A DNA stretch of 64,000 nucleotides from Pseudomonas lini (GCF_030812475.1 NZ_JAUSSR010000004.1:310001-374000); one strand, 5' to 3'. Counted from the first letter of the stretch, positions 51,996 through 61,708 are shown. Made by a program: numbers and translations. Notes: a model not told the origin generated them from the sequence alone.

Positions 51996-52814
51996 TCAGG
52001 ACCAACGACCTCTGACGACCAGCCCCAACAACTCTCGATGGCCGCTGACGCCTGTCTTTCGATAAAGCCGCTTGATATAGGTAGCGGCGCTCGAGCGCTG
52101 GACGCCCATCAGCGGCGCGATGTCTTCCGCCCCAAGGCCACTGAGCAGATGCCTGAGCAGCTCACGGTCCCGACGAGTCAGTTCAGGATAAAGCCGCTCG
52201 ACGCGTTGACTCAGCAAAGACGGCATCTGGTTGGCTTCGATATAGGCGCGATAGTGCAGTCGCGTGACCTGAATCAGTAACGGCGCAACCGACTCGATAA
52301 ATTCGATTTCGCGCTGGTTGAAGTTGCCGTGCTCACGACCTCGATAGAAGTTGATCGACAGCCAGCCCCCGCCCTCCTCCTGATGATTGAGCAAGGCCAT
52401 GCGCTGGGAAATTTGCGGCTGTTCGTAACAGACTCGTCGATAGTCGCGATGGGTGATGTCGTCGACTGACTGAAGCTGAGCCAGGATGCGCGCACCACCG
52501 TATTTCGCCTTGTGACCGAGCATCGCCTGGCGGTTGCCATCCAGGCTGTGGAAACGCTCGACGTAGTCCCGGGAAATACGCGATATCTGCACCAGCCTCG
52601 CCTGATCGGAACACGACAATACCTGCGGCTCCTGGCCCTCGGGGTAAGCGAAAATAGTGCACTGAGCCAGCGGCATCACCCCCCGCACCAACGTCAATAA
52701 CTCTGCCGCCAGCCAGGTGCGGCAGTCCTCGCCCACCCGCGCTAACAGATGGGCGATTTGCCCTGTCGTCAACGGGACCTGGTGGTAAACGGTGGTGAGC
52801 GGCCAGTGGTTCAT
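51996..52814 (-). CDS. LuxR-family transcriptional regulator
   Basis: 272 residues. The C-terminal LuxR helix-turn-helix is present (YPELTRRDRELLRHLLSGLG, with AEDIAPLMGVQRSSAATYIK following) and the N-terminal half is an unrecognised sensor domain. It is last in a minus-strand row behind the MFS gene, overlapping it by four bases (ATGA), so it is co-expressed with and may autoregulate the aromatic-type operon. Confidence 0.88.
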   Translation of the reverse strand: MNHWPLTTVYHQVPLTTGQIAHLLARVGEDCRTWLAAELLTLVRGVMPLAQCTIFAYPEGQEPQVLSCSDQARLVQISRISRDYVERFHSLDGNRQAMLGHKAKYGGARILAQLQSVDDITHRDYRRVCYEQPQISQRMALLNHQEEGGGWLSINFYRGREHGNFNQREIEFIESVAPLLIQVTRLHYRAYIEANQMPSLLSQRVERLYPELTRRDRELLRHLLSGLGAEDIAPLMGVQRSSAATYIKRLYRKTGVSGHRELLGLVVRGRWS

Positions 52815-54135
52815 TCAGGGACCCATTCGCGCGAAGCATTCTGGCGTTCGTGGGGAAGCGCCCGCACCAGTATGGCAGCCACCAATAACAGCAGGGCCGC
52901 GTACAGACAACCGGCGGTATAGGTATGGGTCAAGTCTTTGAGCCAGCCGACCACCAACGGATTAAGGGCCGACCCCAGATTACCCACAGCGTTGATCACC
53001 GCGATGCCCACTGCCCGGGCCTGAAAACTCAACGAGCGATCCGGCAAAGTCCAGAAAATCGACATGGCCGTGTAGGAGCCCGTCGCCGCCATGCAGACCC
53101 CGGCCAGTTGCACGATCGGCTCGTTCGACAAGGCCGTGCAGAACCAGCCCGCAGCGGCCATCAGCATCGGCAGCGCCAGGTGCCAACGCCGCTCCTGGGT
53201 CAGGTCCGAGTGTCGGCCCCAGAGGATCATGCCAACAATGGTGCATATCTGCGGAATTGCCGACAACAGTCCGATCAGCGTATGGCTCTGACCAGCGCTG
53301 AAGCTCTTGACGATCAACGGCGTCCAGACCGCGATCATCGCCAGGGTGTTGACCAGGCAAAAGTACACCAGACAGAACAGAGCACCGCTGGCGACAACAA
53401 CTCGCGTCCCCAGTGCGCGTGGGGGGAAGGTGCCTGACGGTCCCGCTCCAGCAACTCGGCCAGCTGCAGCTTCTCATCGTCGCTCAGCCAGCGCGCCTGG
53501 CGCGGTTTATCGTCCAGATAACCGTACACTGCCACGCCGAGCACGACGCTGGGCAATCCTTCGAGCAGAAACAGCCATTGCCAGCCTGCCAGTCCCCAGT
53601 GGCCATCCAGCCCCAAAATAGCGCCGGACAACACCGAACCAAAGCCCGCGGTAAACGGCATGGCGATCATGAACAACGCATTGGCCCGCGCCCGGTACGC
53701 CGCCGGAAACCAGAACGTCATGTACAACAGCACACCGGGCAGAAACCCCGCCTCGGTGATACCGACCAACGCACGCAACCAATACAGGCTGGCCGCATCA
53801 TGGGCAAACAGGGTGGCGGTCGACGCTATGCCCCAGGCAATCATCAGGCTGCCGATCCAGCGGCGGGCGCCGAGTTTCGCCAGGACCATGTTGCTGGGGA
53901 TGCCGCACGCGATGTAGGCCAGGTAGAAAATCGTGGTTGCCATGCCGAACTGGGTACTGCTCAAGCCCAGGTCGTCCATCATCGTCAGCCCGGCGAAGCC
54001 GATATTGATACGGTCCAGAAACGAAAACACAAAGCAGATGAAGAGAAACCACAGCAGGCGTTTCGAAACTTTGGCGATGACCGGCGGATGAGCGCCGGCC
54101 TCCTCGCCAGAGATCACAGCAGAACGGGATGGCAT
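52811..54135 (-). pseudogene. MFS transporter of the ACS type, frameshifted
   Basis: The N-terminal part (from 54135: ISGEEAGAHPPVIAKVSKRL, then FLDRINIGFAGLTMMDDLGL, six helices) and the C-terminal part (to 52811: YFCLVNTLAMIAVWTPLIV, six helices) are both typical anion:cation-symporter MFS halves but in different frames. The break lies near 53390-53410, around GAGTTGTTGTCGCC; about one base appears lost. No slippery sequence is visible. Either a recent frameshift or a sequencing error; otherwise the gene would import an aromatic acid for the monooxygenase encoded upstream. Confidence 0.75.
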
Positions 54136-54177
54136 AGGGTGATCCTGTTTTTGTAATTATTGGCTGACGCAAGGCTT

Positions 54178-54360
54178 TTACAGGTCCTGCAGGGCGCACT
54201 CGACCAGTGCGTCGTAACGCTCGGCATCGTTCAGTGCCTGCGCCGCCAACAGCGCCAGTTTCACCAGGAACAACTCGCTGTCGTTACCCGTACGGTCGAC
54301 CGCCTCGGCGAGCCGATCATAGACGCGTTCGAGGTCTGCCACGTTCATCGACTGACTCAT
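54178..54360 (-). CDS. DUF2783-like small protein
   Basis: 60 residues: MSQSMNVADLERVYDRLAEA, then FLVKLALLAAQALNDAERYD. It resembles the small DUF2783 proteins encoded next to FAD-dependent aromatic monooxygenases, as here: it overlaps the monooxygenase stop by four bases. Function unknown, perhaps a subunit or stabiliser. Confidence 0.75.
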   Translation of the reverse strand: MSQSMNVADLERVYDRLAEAVDRTGNDSELFLVKLALLAAQALNDAERYDALVECALQDL

Positions 54361-56069
54361 GGTTGGTTACTCCCGTTGTGGCCGAGGGCCTGGTTTAGTC
54401 CATGGCGCAAACGCTCGCCATCCAGTTGCAGCCAGCGCGCGCAGACGTGCTGGTCCGGGCGTGCGAGGTACGCGGCGCCTGGGTGCTGCACGCCATAACG
54501 CGTGCTGAACAGACCGTCGGGATCGGCCAGTGTCAGATCGGCGTGTTCCACCTGACTGACGCCGTTCATGGCGATCGCGATCACTTGAACCGGCACTCCC
54601 CGACGGCGCAGTGCCTGGACTTGGGTATTCACGTCGGCATCGAGTACCGCCGCGTCGGTGAAGCAAATCAGATGGAAGGCAGGTTCCAGTTCATCGAACA
54701 AATAGTGCTGGTCGGCCAGGCGAACATTGCGCAACGGCGCACCGTTGCGCGGCCCGTCGGTGAACAGCAGGTTATCGTCGTCCACCGCATTGAGTTGCGA
54801 ATCGGCGTAGTCGTGAGCCCTCGAGGTCCGCCAATGATACAGCGGGCGTACGAACTCGCGGGTCAATGACAGTGACAGCACCGCATCACGTAACAGCCGA
54901 TAGCCACGACTGGGTGGCGCCATGAACCGCGTGCTCTTGCCTGCCTCTTCAATGATTTCCCGAGCCGCCTTGACCCGTTCGTCGCTGTAGGACGCCAGCA
55001 GTCCGGCACCGGCCAGGCCTTTGATGTGCAGAGCCAGTTTCCAGCCCAGGTCGTGGCAATCCTGGAACCCGGTATTGGCCCCGCGCACGCCGAAAATCGG
55101 CAACAGGTGCGCCGCGTCTCCGGCGAAAATCACCCGGTCGTTGATGTACTGCGCCAGGGTCAACGCCCGGGCCGAATACACTGAACTCCAATCCAGCTCC
55201 CAGACCGGGTTCTCGACGCCGAGCATTGCCAGTTGCGCATCGATGCGCTCACGCAAGGAGTCCGGGTGCAGCGCCTGCTCGGGCGTTTCGTCCACGGGCA
55301 ATTGGTAATCGATGCGCCAGATATCACCGGGCTCGCGGTGCATCAACACGGTGTTGCCGGGGTTCCAGGCGGGATCGAAAAACGCCAGGCGTTCGGTCGG
55401 CAGATCGAGCTTGATGCGGATGTCGGCAATCACGAACCGCCCTTCATAGGACGCCCCTTCAAGCTTGAGCCCCAGCAACGAGCGCAGTCCGGAGCGGGCG
55501 CCATCGGCGGCCACCACCCAATCGGCCTCCAGGCTGTAGGTATCGCCCGGGGTATCGACTTGCAAGACGGCACCGTCGACGCCTTGCTCGATATCGATGA
55601 CTTTATTGCCCCAACGTAATTCGATCAGCGGCTGTACCTGGGCGGCCTCCACCAGATGTTGCTCCAGATACTGCTGTTGCAAGTTGGTCATCGGCGCAAA
55701 ACGATCGTGCGGATCGACCGGAGCTTCCATGCGAAATACCCGCTGGCCGCGGTAGTAGGAATTGCCGAAACGCCAGGGCAGGCCCTGCTCGGTCACCGCC
55801 CCGGATACCCCCACTTGCTGGAAAATCTCCATGGAACGCCGGGTGAACACAATCGCGCGGCTGCCTTCACAGACTTGCTGCTGAGCCGCCAGGACGATGC
55901 TTCTGACACCATGGCGCGCCAGCTCGAGCGCCAGCGTCAGGCCGATGGGGCCGGCGCCCACGATCACCACGGGGGAGCGATTGAGGATGGCTGGAGACGG
56001 CATGAACGCAGGGTAAACCTGATAAGGGAAATACAGGGATTGATGGGGTACGACTTGCGGCTGATGCAT
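54357..56069 (-). CDS. FAD-dependent aromatic monooxygenase (PHBH/MhpA-like)
   Basis: 570 residues of the class A flavoprotein hydroxylase family. FAD motif VVIVGAGPIGLTLALELARHG, the DG motif VVAADGARSGLRSLLG, and the GD motif VIFAGDAAHLLPIFGVRGANTG are all present, followed by a thioredoxin-like C-terminal domain of the MhpA/PheA type. It hydroxylates an aromatic substrate with NAD(P)H and O2. The start used is 56069; a second ATG at codon 23 is also possible. First gene of a row with DUF2783, MFS and LuxR genes. Confidence 0.88.
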   Translation of the reverse strand: MHQPQVVPHQSLYFPYQVYPAFMPSPAILNRSPVVIVGAGPIGLTLALELARHGVRSIVLAAQQQVCEGSRAIVFTRRSMEIFQQVGVSGAVTEQGLPWRFGNSYYRGQRVFRMEAPVDPHDRFAPMTNLQQQYLEQHLVEAAQVQPLIELRWGNKVIDIEQGVDGAVLQVDTPGDTYSLEADWVVAADGARSGLRSLLGLKLEGASYEGRFVIADIRIKLDLPTERLAFFDPAWNPGNTVLMHREPGDIWRIDYQLPVDETPEQALHPDSLRERIDAQLAMLGVENPVWELDWSSVYSARALTLAQYINDRVIFAGDAAHLLPIFGVRGANTGFQDCHDLGWKLALHIKGLAGAGLLASYSDERVKAAREIIEEAGKSTRFMAPPSRGYRLLRDAVLSLSLTREFVRPLYHWRTSRAHDYADSQLNAVDDDNLLFTDGPRNGAPLRNVRLADQHYLFDELEPAFHLICFTDAAVLDADVNTQVQALRRRGVPVQVIAIAMNGVSQVEHADLTLADPDGLFSTRYGVQHPGAAYLARPDQHVCARWLQLDGERLRHGLNQALGHNGSNQP

Positions 56070-56146
56070 GGTCCGGTGGCTCCCGGTTTATTTTTTTTCG
56101 GGGACAGGGTTTGTCTCGGGTCACTCTAGATCCAAGCGCGCAGGGG

Positions 56147-56168
56147 GATGTCCCCTGGAGGGGACATC
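56147..56168. promoter_or_regulatory. perfect inverted repeat between divergent genes
   Basis: GATGTCCCC-TGGA-GGGGACATC, nine-base arms, lies in the 177 bases between the monooxygenase gene (minus) and the methyltransferase gene (plus). It may be the operator of the LuxR regulator or another factor. It is also a potential hairpin that would sequester a GGAGG which precedes an ATG at 56172. Confidence 0.5.
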
Positions 56169-56246
56169 TTCATGACTCCAATGGCTTTTCCATGGCTGCA
56201 AATGCTCTATTCTTCCGATTACCACCCGACAACGCCGGACAGCACA

Positions 56247-56918
56247 ATGCCCGCCCCCGACCCCCCCCTCCTCCAAAGCTGGCACCACAACGCCCGACTC
56301 TGGATCGAAGCCGTTCGCACCGGCACCATCGCCAGTCGCCTCAAGGTCACGGACCAGGCCATCCTGTTGGCGGTGCTGGGCCGTCAGCCGGACCGCGTGC
56401 TCGACCTGGGCTGTGGCGAGGGCTGGTTGTTGCGGGCGCTGGCCGAACGGGGTATCACGGCAGTCGGTGTCGATGGCGATGCAACGCTGGTGGGCGCGGC
56501 GCGGGCGGCGGGCTCTTCGCCGGTGCATCTGGCGAGCTATGAAGCGTTGGTGGAAGAAAAGGCGGACATCGGCCGCGACTACGACCTGATCTGCGCAAAC
56601 TTCGCCTTGCTGCAGCAGGACATCATCCCTCTGCTCACCGCCATGAATGCGCTGCTCGCCCCTGAAGGCGCACTGGTGATCCAGACGCTGCATCCATGGA
56701 CTGCGGCGGCGGGTGACTATCAGGATGGTTGGCGGGAAGAAACCTTCGCCGGATTCAAGGGCCAGTGGCGACCCATGCCTTGGTACCTGCGCACCTTGTC
56801 CAGTTGGTTCAATGCACTGGACATGGCCGGCTTTCGCCTGGTCGGCCTGCAGGAGCCACAGCACCCGCAAAGTCCGGTGCCGCAGTCGTTGTTGTTGGTG
56901 GCCAAGCCGCAGAGGTGA
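56247..56918 (+). CDS. class I SAM-dependent methyltransferase
   Basis: 223 residues from the ATG at 56247. The SAM motif VLDLGCGEGWLLRALAERG is followed by GVDGD and YDLICANFALLQQD, the usual order. Substrate unknown (the family includes ubiquinone- and small-molecule methylases). An ATG at 56172 with GGAGG nearby would add 25 residues and could be the true start. The gene ends 11 bases from the convergent FadR-type gene. Confidence 0.85.
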   Translation: MPAPDPPLLQSWHHNARLWIEAVRTGTIASRLKVTDQAILLAVLGRQPDRVLDLGCGEGWLLRALAERGITAVGVDGDATLVGAARAAGSSPVHLASYEALVEEKADIGRDYDLICANFALLQQDIIPLLTAMNALLAPEGALVIQTLHPWTAAAGDYQDGWREETFAGFKGQWRPMPWYLRTLSSWFNALDMAGFRLVGLQEPQHPQSPVPQSLLLVAKPQR

Positions 56919-56929
56919 TCGCGTTGTAC

Positions 56930-57640
56930 TCAGTTCCCTGAAAACCGATCCCGACTGTTGGTTAAATGCAGCACCATCGCTGCCCGGGCGGCATCGGGGT
57001 CTTGTCGCTTGATCGCGTTGAGAATCGCTTCGTGCTCCAGGTTCGCCAACTGACCGAGCCGGGAAAAGTCGGCACCACCGCGCTCGTCGACCTTGACCTG
57101 GGTACGCGGAATCATCGCATTGCCCAGGTGATGCATAATTTCGGTGAAAAACGTATTGCCGGTGGCCTCGGCGATCAGCTGATGAAAGCGCTTGTCCTCC
57201 TCGACGCAACTGTCGTTATTCGCTAGCGATGCCTGGTAGTCGGTCAGCGCCTGACGCATGCGCACCAGTTGATCTTCGGTCCTGCGCATAGCTGCCAGCG
57301 CGACCGCCTGCACCTCCAGGCCCAATCGCAGCTCCAGCATGCTCCTGACACTGGCGACCGTGTCTACATGCAGGCGCAGTCCTGACCGGGATTGTTGCTC
57401 CAGCACAAACGTGCCGATGCCGTGACGTGTTTCCACCAGCCCCGACGCTTGGAGCTTGGAAATAGCCTCCCGGACCACGGTGCGGCTCACACCCTGTTCG
57501 AGAACGATGGTGGATTCCGAAGGCAGCTTTTCGCCGGGCTTCAATTGCCCGAGCAAAATGCGCTGGGTCAGCGCTTCGACCACGCCTTGAGCCAGATTAC
57601 TGGAGCGTCTACGGACAGGGGTTCCGCTTTCAACTTGCAT
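56930..57640 (-). CDS. GntR-family (FadR/FCD) regulator of glucarate use
   Basis: 236 residues. The GntR winged helix-turn-helix is seen (LAQGVVEALTQRILLGQLKP, then QGVSRTVVREAISKLQASGLV), followed by the FCD helical ligand domain (KRFHQLIAEATGNTFFTEIM) with the metal-binding His residues. Divergent from gudP, with a FadR-type site (TTGTATGACAA, 57736-57746) in between, so it very likely controls gudP-gudD. The start at 57640 begins MQVESGTPVRRR. Confidence 0.88.
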   Translation of the reverse strand: MQVESGTPVRRRSSNLAQGVVEALTQRILLGQLKPGEKLPSESTIVLEQGVSRTVVREAISKLQASGLVETRHGIGTFVLEQQSRSGLRLHVDTVASVRSMLELRLGLEVQAVALAAMRRTEDQLVRMRQALTDYQASLANNDSCVEEDKRFHQLIAEATGNTFFTEIMHHLGNAMIPRTQVKVDERGGADFSRLGQLANLEHEAILNAIKRQDPDAARAAMVLHLTNSRDRFSGN

Positions 57641-57735
57641 AGATTCAGTCCACAAAATTGGCGCTTGAGAGAGCTTACCACCCGCCATACATTCTCTGGC
57701 GAAATGCTGATATTCAATCAAAAAATCGCCCTTAC

Positions 57736-57746
57736 TTGTATGACAA
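57736..57746. promoter_or_regulatory. candidate FCD-regulator operator
   Basis: TTGTATGACAA fits the FadR-type consensus TNGTNNNACNA exactly and is itself symmetric (TTGT-ATG-ACAA). The ten bases ACTTGTATGA (57734-57743) recur at 57931-57940 nearer gudP, a possible second half-site. The 375-base gap 57641-58015 otherwise shows only AT-rich promoter-like sequence, with a -10-like TATACT at 57753-57758. Confidence 0.6.
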
Positions 57747-58015
57747 CATATCTATACTGGTACGTTACCCGGTTGACGCTTCCGCCCACGCCGCCACGAT
57801 ATTTCCCATCGATAACTGCCTTTACAGCGCTAACAGCCCAGTAAACACTGAAACCATAACCAAAACGCCCGTATTCCTCTGCCGTTATGAAAACAAATCG
57901 CTGCGTCCCGTATTGCGAGACAGAAAAACCACTTGTATGATGTCTATCAACTTAACGTGCCTCGCCGCCGGTAAGCTCTAACCCGCATAAAAATAATCAG
58001 TGGGAGATTTGAATT

Positions 58016-59383
58016 GTGAACAATTCAAGCAACGCATCTGTCGTACCAGAAAGCAATTCGGTTCTGGCTCGCGCCGTGAGCAAAGTGAAGAGACATGTAC
58101 TCCCGCTTTTCGTCATCATGTTCATCCTCAATTACATCGACCGGGTCAACATCGGCTTCGTGCGCACGCACATGGAGCACGACCTCGGTATCGGTGCTGC
58201 CGCCTATGGGCTGGGCGCAGGCCTGTTCTTCATTGGCTACGCACTGTTCGAAGTGCCGTCCAACATGCTGCTGCAAAAGGTCGGGGCTCGTATCTGGCTG
58301 ACCCGCATCATGTTCACCTGGGGCATCGTCGCCACGATGATGGCGTTCATTCAGAACGAAACCCATTTCTACATTCTGCGCTTCCTGCTAGGCGTCGCCG
58401 AAGCCGGCTTCTTCCCTGGCGTGATCTACTACTTCACCCGATGGCTGCCGGGCGTAGAACGCGGTAAAGCCATCGCCATTTTCCTCAGTGGCTCGGCCCT
58501 TGCGTCGTTGATTTCAGGTCCGCTCTCGGGTGTCTTGTTGCAGATCGAAGGCTTCGGCTTTCACGGCTGGCAATGGATGTTCGCCATCGAAGGCCTGGCC
58601 TCGGTATTCCTGGGTTTCTTCGTCTGGTTCTGGCTGGACTCCAAACCCCATGATGCCAAATGGCTCAGTCGTGAAGAGCAGGATGCACTGGTAGGCGCTA
58701 TCGATCAGGAACAGCGTGAGCGTGAGGCGTTGACCACGGTCAAGCCGACCGTTGGCAAGCTGCTCAAAGATCGCCAGATCCTGCTGTTTTGCGCCTTGTA
58801 CTTCTGCATTCAGCTGACGATCTACGCGGCCACCTTCTGGCTCCCGAGCATCATAAAGAAAATGGGTGATCTGAGTGATGTGCAGGTGGGCTTTTTCAAC
58901 TCGATTCCCTGGCTGATCTCCATCATCGCCATGTACACCTTCGCTTCGCTGTCGGGCAAGTTCAAGTTCCAGCAAGCCTGGGTCGCGACCGCACTGTTGA
59001 TTGCCGCCGCCGGCATGTTCCTGTCGACCACCGGCGGGCCGATCTTCGCCTTTGTCGCCATCTGCTTTGCCGCCATCGGCTTCAAATCGGCCTCATCGCT
59101 GTTCTGGCCCATCCCTCAAGGCTATCTGGATGCCCGTATTGCGGCCGCCGTCATCGCGCTGATCAACTCGATCGGCAACCTGGGTGGTTTCGTGGCACCG
59201 ACAACCTTCGGTTTCCTGGAACAGACCACCGGCTCTATCCAGGGAGGACTCTATGGTCTGGCCGGCACCTCGGTGCTCGCGGCAATACTGGTGTTCTTCG
59301 CCAAGACCTCGCCTAAACCGTCATCCCTGCTGACGCCGCCGAACGCCGTGTCACCCGGTGCGGTGGTCAGCAAATCGCACTGA
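58016..59383 (+). CDS. gudP: glucarate/galactarate MFS transporter
   Basis: 455 residues, twelve helices. Begins at GTG (58016) after GGGAG. The N-terminal loop NYIDRVNIGFVRTHMEHDLG and GRIMFTWGI-like segments are typical of the ACS family hexarate transporters. Upstream of gudD and probably in one operon with it (43 bases apart). Confidence 0.88.
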   Translation: MNNSSNASVVPESNSVLARAVSKVKRHVLPLFVIMFILNYIDRVNIGFVRTHMEHDLGIGAAAYGLGAGLFFIGYALFEVPSNMLLQKVGARIWLTRIMFTWGIVATMMAFIQNETHFYILRFLLGVAEAGFFPGVIYYFTRWLPGVERGKAIAIFLSGSALASLISGPLSGVLLQIEGFGFHGWQWMFAIEGLASVFLGFFVWFWLDSKPHDAKWLSREEQDALVGAIDQEQREREALTTVKPTVGKLLKDRQILLFCALYFCIQLTIYAATFWLPSIIKKMGDLSDVQVGFFNSIPWLISIIAMYTFASLSGKFKFQQAWVATALLIAAAGMFLSTTGGPIFAFVAICFAAIGFKSASSLFWPIPQGYLDARIAAAVIALINSIGNLGGFVAPTTFGFLEQTTGSIQGGLYGLAGTSVLAAILVFFAKTSPKPSSLLTPPNAVSPGAVVSKSH

Positions 59384-59425
59384 CCCCATCGAACGCTGAT
59401 CGATCCAATTTTGCAGGAATTTGCC

Positions 59426-60778
59426 ATGAACGCTGAACAGACTGCCAACACAACTAAATCGCCTGTCGTCACCAGTTTTCAAGTCGTCCCGGTAGCGGGC
59501 CACGACAGCATGTTGATGAACCTGAGCGGCGCCCACGGGCCGTTCTTCACCCGCAACATCGTCATCCTCAAGGACAGTGCCGGCAATACCGGCGTGGGCG
59601 AAGTCCCCGGCGGAGAGCGCATTCGCGAGACACTCGAAGACGCGCGCACTCTGGTGGTCGGTCAGTCCATCGGTCAGTACCAGCGCATTCTCAACCAGAT
59701 GCGCACGACCTTTGCCTCGCGTGACGCCGCCGGTCGCGGCCTGCAAACGTTCGACCTGCGCATCACCATTCATGCGGTGACCGCAATGGAAGCGGCCCTG
59801 CTCGACCTGCTCGGTCAATTCCTCGAGGTTCCGGTTGCCGCACTGCTCGGCGAAGGGCAGCAGCGCGACTCGGTGAAAATGCTCGGCTACCTGTTCTACA
59901 TCGGCGACCGCAAGGTGACCGATCTGGCCTACCGCAGCGAGCCCGACGCTGAAGACGAGTGGTTCCGGCTACGTCACGAGAAAGCCATGAGCGCCGAAGC
60001 CATCGTGCGCCTGGCTGAAGCCGCTAAAGCGAAATACGGCTTCAACGATTTCAAGCTCAAGGGCGGCGTGTTGAGCGGCGACGGAGAAATCGAAGCCGTT
60101 ACCGCACTGGCTGAACGCTTTCCAGACGCGCGCATCACCCTTGACCCGAATGGCGCCTGGTCGCTCAAGGAAGCCGTCCGTCTGTGCCGGGATCAGCATC
60201 ACGTCCTCGCCTACGCCGAAGATCCATGCGGCGCCGAAAACGGTTACTCGGGTCGTGAAGTCATGGCCGAATTCCGTCGCGCCACAGGCCTGAAAACCGC
60301 GACCAACATGATCGCGACCGACTGGCGCGAAATGGGCCACGCAATCCAGCTGCAATCGGTCGACATCCCGCTCGCCGACCCGCACTTCTGGACAATGCAG
60401 GGCTCGGTCCGGGTTGCGCAGATGTGTCACGAATGGGGTTTGACCTGGGGCTCTCACTCCAACAACCACTTTGATATTTCCCTGGCCATGTTCACTCAGG
60501 TGGCGGCAGCCGCACCAGGTGAGATCACCGCGATCGACACGCACTGGATCTGGCAGGACGGCCAGCGCCTGACCAAAGAGCCGCTGAAAATCGAAGGCGG
60601 CTACGTCAAGGTTCCGACAAGACATGGTCTGGGCGTTGACATCGATATGGACGCCGTGGCCAAGGCGCACGAAGTGTACAAAGCCATGGGCCTCGGCGCT
60701 CGGGACGATAGCGAGGCGATGCAGTTTCTGATTCCAGGCTGGAGCTTCAACAATAAGAAACCCTGCCTGGTGCGCTAA
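59426..60778 (+). CDS. gudD: D-glucarate dehydratase
   Basis: 450 residues of the enolase superfamily. Active-site features: the FKLKGG lysine pair (KxK), LDPNGAW and YAEDPCG metal ligands, [11 protein letters not shown] and [12 protein letters not shown], which carries the catalytic His. It converts D-glucarate to 5-keto-4-deoxyglucarate. The start at 59426 follows AGGA. Together with gudP and the FadR-type regulator it forms a complete uptake-dehydration unit. Confidence 0.95.
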   Translation: MNAEQTANTTKSPVVTSFQVVPVAGHDSMLMNLSGAHGPFFTRNIVILKDSAGNTGVGEVPGGERIRETLEDARTLVVGQSIGQYQRILNQMRTTFASRDAAGRGLQTFDLRITIHAVTAMEAALLDLLGQFLEVPVAALLGEGQQRDSVKMLGYLFYIGDRKVTDLAYRSEPDAEDEWFRLRHEKAMSAEAIVRLAEAAKAKYGFNDFKLKGGVLSGDGEIEAVTALAERFPDARITLDPNGAWSLKEAVRLCRDQHHVLAYAEDPCGAENGYSGREVMAEFRRATGLKTATNMIATDWREMGHAIQLQSVDIPLADPHFWTMQGSVRVAQMCHEWGLTWGSHSNNHFDISLAMFTQVAAAAPGEITAIDTHWIWQDGQRLTKEPLKIEGGYVKVPTRHGLGVDIDMDAVAKAHEVYKAMGLGARDDSEAMQFLIPGWSFNNKKPCLVR

Positions 60779-60834
60779 CGCCTGGCTGCCCCACCGGGGT
60801 GGAAGCCTCTGAAGCCATGGTTCATCGCGGTCCC

Positions 60835-61017
60835 TGTAGGAGCGAGCTTGCTCCGGGCGGCGTTCCGACGATGGTCGTTAACGATGACGCGTGCTTGCTG
60901 GTTAAACGCGGCGCTCTGTAGGAGCAAGCTTGCTCGCGATGGTCGCCAACGATAACGCGTGTTTACTGGTTAAACGCGGCGCTCTTGAGTCCATCGCGAG
61001 CAAGCTCGCTCCTACAG
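60835..61017. repeat. REP cluster, three cores in a row
   Basis: Three REP cores (60835, about 60910, and an inverted one ending at 61017) joined by repeated spacers: GATGACGCGTGCTTGCTGG and GATAACGCGTGTTTACTGG are near-duplicates, each followed by TTAAACGCGGCGCTC. A small GC-rich inverted repeat (GGGCCC-CTAA-GGGCCC, about 61019-61034) follows, which could act as terminator of the opposing silencer gene. No gene inside the 276-base gap. Confidence 0.92.
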
Positions 61018-61054
61018 GGGGCCCCTAAGGGCCCATTGCATTCAAATCAAATCA

Positions 61055-61417
61055 CTATGCCAGCCACGATTCCACAGTGTCGGAACCGTATTTCGCTTTC
61101 CATTCTTTCAATATCTTGTGATTGCCACCCTTGGTTTCTACAACTTCGCCGGATTCAGGGTTTTTATAGACCTTTACCTGGCGAGGCTTGCGATTGCCGG
61201 TTTTGGATTCGGCAGCAGGCGCACGGCGACCGGCGTGTGGGTCCAGCAGATTGACGATGTCTTTCAAGCTGTAGCCATACTTGGCGAGCAGTGCGCGCAG
61301 CTTCGTTTCGAACTCAATTTCCTGTTTCAGGCCAGCGTCACCCTTCAATGCTTCGAGCGCTTGAAGCTGTTCGGCAAGGTGTTTTTCAAGTTGGCGAAAT
61401 TCTGCGAGTTTGGACAT
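61055..61417 (-). CDS. MvaT/MvaU-family H-NS-like silencer
   Basis: 120 residues. N-terminal coiled-coil oligomerisation region (MSKLAEFRQLEKHLAEQLQAL, then EIEFETKLRALLAKYGYSLKD) and a C-terminal DNA-binding domain with VYKNPESGEVVETKGGNHKIL, including the GGN loop that inserts in the minor groove of AT-rich DNA. Such proteins silence horizontally acquired genes in pseudomonads. It stands alone, next to REP repeats and a microprotein. Confidence 0.9.
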   Translation of the reverse strand: MSKLAEFRQLEKHLAEQLQALEALKGDAGLKQEIEFETKLRALLAKYGYSLKDIVNLLDPHAGRRAPAAESKTGNRKPRQVKVYKNPESGEVVETKGGNHKILKEWKAKYGSDTVESWLA

Positions 61418-61646
61418 GGGACATCTCTCAGTGATTGTTATCCTAACGTTACACTAAAAACGCCGACTTGCATTAAGCCAGCGAGTTTACTTTGCTTATC
61501 AAGTCGCTTCCATTGCGGGATTCGCACTTGTGCAAATGTCTATCAGTTGACATCTGGTGAGCAAAGAAGGTTCGTAAAATCGTAAACGAAACACCGGTTC
61601 GATGGCGCCGCCTCTTGAACACGGTTTGTGGAACGGAACCGCGAGA

Positions 61647-61674
61647 CAGGGTGTCATTTGTAGTAGACACCCTG
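61647..61674. promoter_or_regulatory. inverted repeat upstream of microprotein copy 2
   Basis: Nine-base arms CAGGGTGTC/GACACCCTG around a ten-base spacer, 34 bases before the microprotein ATG. A second, shorter pairing GACACC-CT-GGTGTC (61666-61679) shares the right arm, so two alternative hairpins are possible. It may be an operator or RNA switch. Confidence 0.45.
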
Positions 61675-61708
61675 GTGTCGTACATCCTGCCAAACTGGAG
61701 AGATCGTT

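Noticed and set aside
53335..53410. Programmed frameshift in the MFS gene
   Set aside because: No X-XXY-YYZ slippery heptamer, no following hairpin seen, and this transporter family is not known to use recoding.
60835..61017. CRISPR-like repeat array
   Set aside because: The repeats are inverted REP cores with conserved, not unique, spacers, and no cas gene is near.
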